Shown: positions 1 to 6,355 of the stretch, piece after piece
Position numbering within the stretch: position 1 is the first letter of the stretch
Layout of the letters: each line of letters begins with the position of its first letter
Source: Betaproteobacteria bacterium
GTDB taxonomy: Bacteria > Pseudomonadota > Gammaproteobacteria > Burkholderiales > Burkholderiaceae_C
Length of the DNA: 11,053 bases
Direction: 5' to 3'
Assembly: GCA_009923345.1 (NCBI GenBank)
Contig: RFTR01000046.1
Location: 1-11,053, forward strand
Notes under the pieces: generated by a model
What the model was told of the DNA's origin: nothing
Database searches by the model: none
What the model saw: the letters and a program-made list of their open reading frames with translations, nothing else
Made by a program: the position numbers and the translations under genes

Positions 1-1
1 T

Positions 2-460
2 GCCGTTCTCAAACCAGAAGTCCGACTAGAGCCGCTTGATCTTGCGCGCCTCGATGACGTGGTGCACATTGAGCAGCGCGCCTACAGCCACCCCTGGACG
101 CGCGGAAATTTTTTAGATTCGTACAAGGCTGGTTATCAAGTTATCACCTTGCTCGGTGAAGACAGTTTGTTGGGTTACTTCGTCGCTATGCCTGGCGTGC
201 AAGAAGTGCATTTGCTCAACATCACCGTCGACCCAGACTACCAAAGCCAAGGTTGGGGCGTGATGATGTTGGATGCGCTGAGCGTCTGGTCACGCGGGCA
301 AGACGCTAAGTGGTTGTGGTTAGAAGTGCGCGCCAGCAACCTGCGCGCAATAAATGTGTATCAGCGTTATGGATTTAAACGCGTGGGTGAGCGCAAGAAC
401 TATTACCCCTTGCAAGTGGGCCAACGCGAACATGCGGTGGTGATGTCTTTGCATCTCTGA
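2..460 (+). CDS. rimI: Ribosomal protein bS18-alanine N-acetyltransferase RimI (5' partial)
   Basis: GNAT-fold enzyme that transfers acetyl from acetyl-CoA to the N-terminal alanine of ribosomal protein S18, in the cytoplasm. The frame is open to the left edge of the window, so the true start lies upstream; about 152 residues are visible, close to the usual family length (about 150), so only a few residues should be missing. A GTG at 59 is in frame, but it would remove conserved N-terminal sequence that precedes the RimI-like segment QRAYSHPWTRGNF. The acetyl-CoA loop QSQGWG (Q-x-x-G-x-G) lies near 241-258. The family hallmark LEVRASN...YQRYGF...RKNYYP follows. The catalytic pair of Salmonella RimI (Glu103 and Tyr115, from family knowledge) maps to Glu at 323-325 and Tyr at 359-361, with the same 12-residue spacing. 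The uracil-DNA glycosylase gene follows closely on the same strand. In Burkholderiales tsaB often precedes rimI, but it is not visible here. Confidence 0.95.
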   Translation, partial: AVLKPEVRLEPLDLARLDDVVHIEQRAYSHPWTRGNFLDSYKAGYQVITLLGEDSLLGYFVAMPGVQEVHLLNITVDPDYQSQGWGVMMLDALSVWSRGQDAKWLWLEVRASNLRAINVYQRYGFKRVGERKNYYPLQVGQREHAVVMSLHL

Positions 461-486
461 GCCCAGTGCTTGTCACAATACGCTCT

Positions 487-1293
487 ATGTCAGACACCTT
501 GCAACTAGACAAACGCCAACGCGCCATGCTCGCAGAGATGGGTGTGCGGGTGTGGACGCCCATCGAAGCAGTTGCGCCTATCAAAGAAGCTAGCGAAAGC
601 TTGGCCTCAGTTGCAGTTAAGCCGTCATCTTTTGAAGTAAATACGCAAACCGCAAACAACCTAGATTGGCCAAACCTTCGCGAAGCAGTTGCCAATTGCC
701 AAGCGTGTGGCTTATGCACATCCAGACGCCATACCGTGTTTGGTAATGGTTCGCATGCATCCAACTCAGGCGCCAGTAACGAAATTCAACACGTTGATTG
801 GCTCATCGTCGGGGAAGCCCCCGGTGAGAATGAGGACGCCGAAGGCGAACCCTTTGTAGGCCAAGCGGGACAACTTCTAGACAATATGTTGCGCGCGATG
901 CAACTCTCGCGCACTGGTGAACTCTCAAGTTCAAGCAAATCACAGCAAAGCATCTTCATCACCAATGTGCTCAAGTGCCGCCCACCAGGCAACCGCAATC
1001 CTGCCCCGGAAGAAGTCGCGCAGTGCATGCCGTATTTGCAACGCCAAATCGCCTTGCTACAACCCAAAATAATTTTGGCCATGGGACGCTTCGCCGCACA
1101 AGCTTTGTTGCGCGACAGCATTGACAAGGTTGATGCCATCCCGCTTGGCAAATTGCGTGGCCAAGTGCATCAAATAGGCAATACGCCAGTCGTGGTCACC
1201 TACCACCCTGCTTATGTGTTGCGTAACTTGCCTGAAAAAGCCAAGTTGTGGGCAGACGCATGTTTGGCGATGGCGACGCTAAACAATAGCTAA
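487..1293 (+). CDS. Family 4 uracil-DNA glycosylase, [4Fe-4S] type
   Basis: Removes uracil from DNA, produced by cytosine deamination or dUMP incorporation, and so starts base-excision repair. From the ATG at 487 the protein has 268 residues. Iron-sulfur ligands are visible: a CxxC pair (C71, C74), then C164 in LKCRPPGNRNP and C180. The 16-residue gap between the last two matches the Thermus family-4 enzymes. An extra Cys at 77 forms CQACGLC. Active-site motif 1 is GEAPGENED (109-117), followed by EPFVGQAGQLLDNML. The C-terminal motif is HPAYVLR (from 240). An in-frame GTG at 466 would add seven residues; I prefer the ATG because the conserved-looking LDKRQRAMLAEMGVRVW begins just after it, although neither start has a clear Shine-Dalgarno. 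The first ~60 residues are a variable region ahead of the catalytic domain. The gene starts 26 bp after rimI and is probably cotranscribed with it. Confidence 0.95.
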   Translation: MSDTLQLDKRQRAMLAEMGVRVWTPIEAVAPIKEASESLASVAVKPSSFEVNTQTANNLDWPNLREAVANCQACGLCTSRRHTVFGNGSHASNSGASNEIQHVDWLIVGEAPGENEDAEGEPFVGQAGQLLDNMLRAMQLSRTGELSSSSKSQQSIFITNVLKCRPPGNRNPAPEEVAQCMPYLQRQIALLQPKIILAMGRFAAQALLRDSIDKVDAIPLGKLRGQVHQIGNTPVVVTYHPAYVLRNLPEKAKLWADACLAMATLNNS

Positions 1294-1300
1294 ACCACGC

Positions 1301-1326
1301 AAAAAATACGCTTAAAACTAAGCGTA
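1301..1326 (-). terminator. Intrinsic terminator for the EamA gene (possibly bidirectional)
   Basis: A perfect 8-bp inverted repeat, TACGCTTA (1307-1314) and TAAGCGTA (1319-1326), encloses a 4-nt loop. On the minus strand the stem is followed at once by six T (A-run at 1301-1306), which is the classical Rho-independent layout. It lies 16 bp beyond the EamA stop codon. It also sits 13 bp after the glycosylase stop on the plus strand, where the following T-run is poorer, so it may serve both convergent transcripts. Confidence 0.75.
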
Positions 1327-1342
1327 GATATCAAGTAGTTTT

Positions 1343-2251
1343 CTAGGCTTCCACCACTTGCCGCTCCGGCCACAAGACCGAAGCAATCGCCACCACCATC
1401 AACGCGACTGCAGCCCAGTCTTGCCAATGCAACACTTCACCTAGCCATATTGCGCCGGTAAACACACCCAGCACAGGAATAAACATGACGCTTAAAGTCG
1501 ACGCCACAGGCGGAAGTCCACGGGCCAGCGTCAGCCAGGCTGACTGCGCAAAAGCAAATACGCCTACGGCGTTGTAAGCGATCGACCACAGGGTCTGTTC
1601 AGGCGGCATACGCCATTGGCTTTGCTCAAAAATAGTCGCCATGGTAGTCATCAACACGGTGGTGAGCCCCGTCATCCAAAACGCAATCGTGAGTGTGGGC
1701 ACAGGAATCGATGTGTTGCGCAAGCGCTGCGTTCCGTAAGCCCATGCAGCCGCAGAAACTAGCACCATGCCCACAGCAAGTGGCTGTCCAGCAAAGTGGG
1801 TGAGTTCATTCCACAGTAACAATAAAACGCCCAGTGATGCTGCCGCAACGCCTGCCCACATGCGCAAACGCAAGGGTGCTTGGAACCACAACACGCCACA
1901 AACCGCAGAAAAAATCGGCATGGTGTAGCCCAAAATCGCGGCCCGTCCACTTGAGAGCATAGGAACTGCGAGCACCACCAAGACGTGCCACACAAACATA
2001 TTGAAAAGCGACAGAACAAATAGTTCACGCCAATACATCCGCGGAATACGAAACGGAACTTTTAAAAAATACAACGCGAGGCCCAGAAGCGGAAGCCCAG
2101 TCCACATAGACAAACTGCGAAAGGTCAGAGGTGGATAGCCTGTCACGCCCATTTTCATGATGGGCCAGTTACACCCCCATACCAAAGTCAACGTGATCAG
2201 GGTCCAAAGTTGTCGCCTTGTCAGGCTGGGAAGTGCGAGCATGGTGGTCAT
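1343..2251 (-). CDS. EamA/DMT-superfamily permease
   Basis: Inner-membrane transporter of the drug/metabolite transporter superfamily (EamA, RhaT/YedA-like). It has 302 residues, the usual size for a 10-helix protein made of two five-helix EamA repeats. Almost the whole chain is hydrophobic. The first repeat opens with TLVWGCNWPIMKMGV and PPLTFRSLS, typical of this family; the second begins around residue 155 and ends with the WLGEVLHWQDWAAVALMVVA helix pair. The substrate cannot be told from sequence; members export amino acids, purines or other metabolites. The ATG at 2251 is supported by AAGGA at 2262-2258 with six intervening bases. A second Met at residue 4 is possible. The gene is monocistronic: a terminator follows it, and pyrF diverges only 38 bp from its start. 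See the separate entry for a six-codon ORF that overlaps the start. Confidence 0.9.
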   Translation of the reverse strand: MTTMLALPSLTRRQLWTLITLTLVWGCNWPIMKMGVTGYPPLTFRSLSMWTGLPLLGLALYFLKVPFRIPRMYWRELFVLSLFNMFVWHVLVVLAVPMLSSGRAAILGYTMPIFSAVCGVLWFQAPLRLRMWAGVAAASLGVLLLLWNELTHFAGQPLAVGMVLVSAAAWAYGTQRLRNTSIPVPTLTIAFWMTGLTTVLMTTMATIFEQSQWRMPPEQTLWSIAYNAVGVFAFAQSAWLTLARGLPPVASTLSVMFIPVLGVFTGAIWLGEVLHWQDWAAVALMVVAIASVLWPERQVVEA

Positions 2252-2268
2252 GTTAAGTCCTTGTGCAT
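2248..2268 (-). other. Possible six-codon leader ORF overlapping the EamA start
   Basis: On the minus strand a full-consensus AGGAGG (2278-2273) stands four bases ahead of an ATG at 2268. That ATG opens a six-residue frame (MHKDLT) whose TGA overlaps the permease ATG as ATGA. This is the arrangement expected for translational coupling. The strongest Shine-Dalgarno at this locus therefore belongs to the mini-frame and not to the permease, which has its own weaker AAGGA inside the mini-ORF. It could be chance, since the frame is very short and the SD spacing is tight. Confidence 0.25.
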
Positions 2269-2289
2269 TAGGCCTCCTAAAATCACACC

Positions 2290-3144
2290 ATGAACTTCAC
2301 CACCATGCTGCGCACAGCGGAGCAATACAACACCAGTTTGCTTTGTGTTGGCTTGGATCCAGAGCCCTCACGTTTCCCTGAACACATCCATGGCGACGCT
2401 AACAAAATCTACGATTTTTGTGCGGCCATCGTCGACGCCACGGCCGATTTAGCGATTGCCTTCAAACCACAAATCGCCTACTTTGCTGCACACCGTGCAG
2501 AAGGGCAGTTAGAGCGTTTGATGGAACACATCCGACGTGTTGCGCCCCAAGTGCCCATCATCTTGGACGCCAAGCGCGGCGATATCGGCTCCACTGCGGA
2601 GCAATACGCGATTGAAGCTTTTGAGCGCTATGGCGCAGATGCGGTCACGCTCTCACCTTTTATGGGTTTTGATTCGGTGCAGCCGTATTTGAAGCACCAC
2701 GACAAAGGCGCTTTTTTGTTGTGCCGCACTTCCAACCCAGGAGGTGACGATTTACAAAACCAGCGCTTAGCGTCTGTTACAGGCCAACCCAAGATGTACG
2801 AGCACATTGCAGGCCTGGCACAAGGCCCTTGGAACCTCAATGGCCAACTCGGTTTGGTGGTTGGGGCCACCTATCCTGAGGAGATTGAGCGAGTGCGCGA
2901 ACTCGCGCCTACCCTGCCTTTGTTGATTCCGGGTGTTGGTGCACAAGGCGGTGACGCTGTTGCAACGGTCAAAGCTGGTTTACGCCAAAAAAATACAGCG
3001 ACGGGTAGCGAGACCACTGGCCCCATCATCGTCAGCTCGTCGCGCGCGATTTTGTATGCGTCAAAAGGGAAAGACTTTACGGCTGCCGCCAGAAAAGTGG
3101 CCATGCAAACACGCGAGACATTGCAGTTGGCGCGCGAGGCTTAG
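2290..3144 (+). CDS. pyrF: Orotidine 5'-phosphate decarboxylase (group 2)
   Basis: Catalyses decarboxylation of OMP to UMP, the last step of de novo pyrimidine nucleotide synthesis, as a cytoplasmic TIM-barrel enzyme. It has 284 residues, typical of the longer group-2 PyrF family and longer than the ~240-residue E. coli type. Visible motifs are LCVGLDPEPSRFP (18-30, substrate Asp), AFKPQIAYF (57-65), the catalytic ILDAKRGDIGS (91-101, with Lys95 and flanking Asp residues), CRTSNPGGDD (145-154), LVVGATYPEE and PGVGAQGGD (214-222, phosphate region), and SSSRAILYASKG near the end. Residues 232-245, just before the SSRAI motif, look longer and more Thr/Ser-rich than I recall for relatives. No Shine-Dalgarno precedes the ATG. 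The gene converges on uvrA with only 30 bp between the stop codons. Confidence 0.98.
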   Translation: MNFTTMLRTAEQYNTSLLCVGLDPEPSRFPEHIHGDANKIYDFCAAIVDATADLAIAFKPQIAYFAAHRAEGQLERLMEHIRRVAPQVPIILDAKRGDIGSTAEQYAIEAFERYGADAVTLSPFMGFDSVQPYLKHHDKGAFLLCRTSNPGGDDLQNQRLASVTGQPKMYEHIAGLAQGPWNLNGQLGLVVGATYPEEIERVRELAPTLPLLIPGVGAQGGDAVATVKAGLRQKNTATGSETTGPIIVSSSRAILYASKGKDFTAAARKVAMQTRETLQLAREA

Positions 3145-3174
3145 TCAGCACGCTTCAACCTTGCGCTGGTTTAG

Positions 3175-6100
3175 TTAACTAGCCAACAAGCGCTTCAAAT
3201 ACCGTCCCGTAAAACTCGCGGGGTTGTCCGCCAATTGCTCAGGCGTTCCAACACCCACAATCTGCCCGCCGCCCGAGCCACCTTCTGGCCCCATGTCGAT
3301 CAACCAGTCAGCCGTTTTGATGACGTCGAGGTTGTGTTCGATGATGACGATGGTGTTGCCCGCATCGCGCAGATGCTGCAAGACTTTTAGTAGCAAAGCG
3401 ATATCAGCGAAGTGCAGACCCGTCGTAGGTTCGTCCAAGATGTAGAGGGTGCGGCCCGTGTCGCGTTTGCTTAATTCCAAGGCCAATTTCACGCGTTGTG
3501 CTTCACCGCCAGACAAGGTGGTTGCCGCCTGACCCAATTGCAAATACGAGAGACCCACATCCATCAGTGTTTGCAATTTCCGGGCGATGTTGGGCACTGC
3601 GTTGAAGAATGTTAGCGCTGCTTCTACTGTGAGATCCAAAATCTGCGCGATGTTCTTGCCTTTGTAGAGTACGCCCAAGGTTTCATGGTTGTAGCGCAGT
3701 CCGTGGCATACGTCGCATGCGACATACACGTCGGGCAAAAAGTGCATCTCCACTTTCACCATGCCGTCGCCTTGGCATGCTTCGCACCTGCCTCCGCCTG
3801 AACTAGCGGGCACGTTGAAGCTAAAGCGTCCTGGGCCGTATCCGCGCTCGCGTGCAGTTGGCATATCGGCCATGAGTTCGCGAATGGGGGTGAACAAGCC
3901 GGTGTACGTCGCAGGGTTGCTGCGGGGGGTGCGTCCAATGGGGGACTGGTCGACGTTGATCACTTTGTCGAAGTAATCGAGGCCAGAGATTTCGTCGTGC
4001 GCAGCAGGTTCGTCGTGTGCGCGATGGATGGTGTGGGCTGCAGCTTTGTAGAGGGTGTCGTTGACCAAGGTGGACTTGCCTGAACCCGAGACGCCTGTCA
4101 CGCAAGTGAGCAAGCCGACAGGAAAATCCGCCGTGACATTTTGTAGATTGTTGCCACTTGCGCCTTGGATACGGATGACCTGATGCGATGGTGCTTGTTT
4201 GTTGAGCAAGCGTTGCGCCGCGAGTTGCTCAGCGGGCACTTGCCAAAAACCATTGCGTTTGCGCGGCACTTCAATCCGCAGGCTTTGCGCAAGATAGCGC
4301 CCCGTGAGCGATTGCGGATTGGCTTCGATGTCAGCGGGCGTGCCTTGAGCCATCACCCTGCCGCCATGCACGCCAGCACCTGGGCCCATGTCGACACAAA
4401 AGTCGGCCGCACGGATCATGTCCTCGTCATGCTCGACGACCAGCACGCTGTTGCCGATGTCGCGCAAATGTTTGAGGGTGTCGATCAAACGGTCGTTGTC
4501 GCGTTGGTGCAAACCGATGCTGGGTTCGTCCAACACATACATTACGCCCGTCAGGCCTGAGCCAATTTGCGAGGCCAAGCGGATGCGTTGCGCCTCTCCG
4601 CCAGACAAGGTGTCAGCGCTGCGGTCAAGGCTTAAATAGTTCAAGCCCACGTCGTTCAAGAACTTCAGGCGCGAAGCGATTTCACGTACCACCTTGTCGG
4701 CAATTTCTGCTTTGGTTCCTTGCAATTGCAAGCCGCTGAAATAGGTGAAGCACTCGCCCAAGGTGGTGTGGCTGATCTCAAAAATGCCACGCATCTGCGC
4801 GCCTTCGCCAATGCGCACATGGCGCGCTTCGCGTCGCAAGCGGGTGCCTTCACAGCTTTGGCAAGCGCGTGAACCACGAAAACGCGCGAGGTCTTCGCGC
4901 ACCACTGCCGAATCGGTTTCGCGGTAGCGCCGCTCCATATTGACCAAAATGCCTTCGAACGGATGTTTCTTATTGAGCTTCTTTCCGTTGGCTTGTAAGT
5001 TGTAGTTGAACTTTATTTCTTCTTCGCCAGAGCCATACAGCAAGACTTTTTGAACTTCTGGCGTCAACGATTCATAAGGCGCATCTAAATCAAAAACGTA
5101 GTGTTTAGCCAGACTCTCCAATACGCCGAAATACTGCGGATTGCGGCGGTCCCAGCCTTTGATCGCACCACTGCCCAAACTCAAAGTGGGAAACGCCACC
5201 ACGCGGGAGGGGTCAAAGAAATCTTGGTGGCCCAAACCATCGCACGCAGGACAAGAGCCGATGGGTGAGTTGAACGAAAACAAACGGGGTTCGAGTTCGC
5301 TGATGGTGTAACTGCATTGCGGACAAGCAAACTTGGCGTTGAAGTTGTGCTCCGCGCCAGTGTCTATTTCGAGCGCGATGGCACGGCCTTCGGCTAAGCG
5401 CAAAGCGGTTTCGAAGCTCTCTGCCAAACGTTGGCGTAGTCCAACTGGAGGCTGAGAGACTGCCACGTTGCCAATACTCGGTTCTTTGGCGGCGACGCTG
5501 CTGCTAACAATTGCCGTAGCTTCGTCCGACTTTTCTTCATGCCGAATCTTGACGCGATCGACCACGACATCGATATCGTGTTTCTCGGTTTTTTTGAGTT
5601 GCGGCAAATCGTCGTACTCAAACACCTTGCCGCCAATGCGAAACCTTACAAAACCTTGGGCTTGTAATTGGTTGAAGGTCTCGCTGTATTCGCCTTTGCG
5701 GTCGCGCGCAATAGGCGCGAGCAACATGAGTTTGGTGTCTTCGGGCAACGCCATCACGGCGTCAACCATTTGCGTCACGCTTTGCGCTTGCAGGGCTTGG
5801 CCGTGATCAGGGCAATAGGGCGTGCCAGCGCGGGCAAACAACAGACGCAGGTAATCGTGGATCTCCGTCACCGTGCCTACGGTGGAGCGCGGGTTGTGGC
5901 TGGTGGCTTTTTGTTCGATGCTGATGGCGGGCGACAAGCCTTCGATCAAATCGACATCGGGCTTGTCGAGTCGGCCTAAAAACTGGCGCGCATAGGCGGA
6001 CAAACTTTCCACATAGCGACGCTGGCCTTCAGCGTACAAGGTGTCAAACGCCAAACTCGATTTACCGGATCCCGACAAGCCCGTGATCACCACCAACTGG

Positions 6101-6228
6101 TTGCGTGGGATATCGAGGTCGATGTTCTTCAGGTTGTGCGTGCGGGCACCGCGAATACTGATATTGCGTAACGCGGAGGGGTGGTGGAGGGCTTGGCCTA
6201 AATAAGGGCCGTCATGGGGTGCGTTCAC
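3175..6228 (-). CDS. uvrA: Excinuclease ABC subunit A
   Basis: Damage-recognition ATPase of nucleotide excision repair; the UvrA dimer loads UvrB on DNA lesions. There are two ABC modules: Walker A GLSGSGKSS (50-58) and GVSGSGKST (712-720), signatures LSGGEAQR (541-548 and 905-912), Walker B VLDEPS (565-570) and ILDEPTTGL (930-938). Zinc sites appear as CPDH (139-142) with CPQC (302-305), CPAC (326-329) with CQSC (456-459), and CEAC (815-818) with CDVC (838-841). All key residues are present. At 1017 residues it is about 75 longer than the 940-residue E. coli protein: about 20 at the N-terminus, about 32 inserted at 231-262, the rest scattered. The start is GTG at 6228; an in-frame TGA lies just upstream (6241-6243) and no ATG is available early, so GTG is forced, though no clear Shine-Dalgarno is seen. 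A candidate promoter is listed separately. No CTGT-N8-ACAG LexA box is found upstream. Confidence 0.99.
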   Translation of the reverse strand: MNAPHDGPYLGQALHHPSALRNISIRGARTHNLKNIDLDIPRNQLVVITGLSGSGKSSLAFDTLYAEGQRRYVESLSAYARQFLGRLDKPDVDLIEGLSPAISIEQKATSHNPRSTVGTVTEIHDYLRLLFARAGTPYCPDHGQALQAQSVTQMVDAVMALPEDTKLMLLAPIARDRKGEYSETFNQLQAQGFVRFRIGGKVFEYDDLPQLKKTEKHDIDVVVDRVKIRHEEKSDEATAIVSSSVAAKEPSIGNVAVSQPPVGLRQRLAESFETALRLAEGRAIALEIDTGAEHNFNAKFACPQCSYTISELEPRLFSFNSPIGSCPACDGLGHQDFFDPSRVVAFPTLSLGSGAIKGWDRRNPQYFGVLESLAKHYVFDLDAPYESLTPEVQKVLLYGSGEEEIKFNYNLQANGKKLNKKHPFEGILVNMERRYRETDSAVVREDLARFRGSRACQSCEGTRLRREARHVRIGEGAQMRGIFEISHTTLGECFTYFSGLQLQGTKAEIADKVVREIASRLKFLNDVGLNYLSLDRSADTLSGGEAQRIRLASQIGSGLTGVMYVLDEPSIGLHQRDNDRLIDTLKHLRDIGNSVLVVEHDEDMIRAADFCVDMGPGAGVHGGRVMAQGTPADIEANPQSLTGRYLAQSLRIEVPRKRNGFWQVPAEQLAAQRLLNKQAPSHQVIRIQGASGNNLQNVTADFPVGLLTCVTGVSGSGKSTLVNDTLYKAAAHTIHRAHDEPAAHDEISGLDYFDKVINVDQSPIGRTPRSNPATYTGLFTPIRELMADMPTARERGYGPGRFSFNVPASSGGGRCEACQGDGMVKVEMHFLPDVYVACDVCHGLRYNHETLGVLYKGKNIAQILDLTVEAALTFFNAVPNIARKLQTLMDVGLSYLQLGQAATTLSGGEAQRVKLALELSKRDTGRTLYILDEPTTGLHFADIALLLKVLQHLRDAGNTIVIIEHNLDVIKTADWLIDMGPEGGSGGGQIVGVGTPEQLADNPASFTGRYLKRLLAS

Positions 6229-6238
6229 GGGTCTGTCA

Positions 6239-6306
6239 AATCATGGGCAACCTGACATGATAGTGCGCTACGCAGTCTGTGTCATCTATGCGGGACAATC
6301 ATGGGC
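6239..6306. repeat. Exact 10-bp direct repeat flanking the uvrA promoter
   Basis: AATCATGGGC occurs at 6239-6248 and again at 6297-6306, 58 bp apart, on either side of the predicted uvrA promoter. A seven-base partial copy, TCATGGG, lies at 6212-6218 inside the uvrA start region. The repeat is directly visible; a role as a regulator binding site is inference. Confidence 0.5.
6257..6285 (-). promoter_or_regulatory. Candidate sigma-70 promoter of uvrA
   Basis: Reading the minus strand, a -35 ATGACA (6285-6280, five of six consensus bases) and a -10 TATCAT (6262-6257, five of six) are separated by exactly 17 bp. The predicted start of transcription near 6250 would give a leader of about 20 nt before the uvrA GTG. 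Spacing, strength and position all agree. It rests on consensus matching by eye only. Confidence 0.45.
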
Positions 6307-6355
6307 TGTGAATCCGTCTGCCAACCCCCTTTCCAAGATACAAGACCCCGCGAAT

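Noticed and set aside
375..764. 129-residue minus-strand frame
   Set aside because: It covers the rimI end and the start of the glycosylase on the wrong strand; both of those have clear motifs and this frame has none.
1271..2409. Shared string TGGCGACGCTAA at two places (near 1270 and 2392), with a shorter GGCGACGCT match near 5491
   Set aside because: The copies lie inside unrelated coding regions, encode different contexts and have no flanking symmetry, so they look like codon coincidence and not a repeat family.
4165..4560. 131-residue plus-strand frame opposite uvrA
   Set aside because: It is antisense to the conserved signature and Walker B region of UvrA. Conserved codons on the opposite strand create this kind of open shadow frame, and no ribosome binding site or known domain supports it.
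5668..5979. 103-residue plus-strand frame rich in Val, Ala and Arg
   Set aside because: Antisense to the conserved N-terminal part of UvrA. It has no clear Shine-Dalgarno, and its composition is explained by the uvrA codons.
6257..6355. Upstream extension of the MFS frame from ATG 6257
   Set aside because: It overlaps the predicted uvrA -10 and encodes a non-family N-terminus; homologue-like sequence begins at 6356. GTG 6308 remains a weaker alternative.
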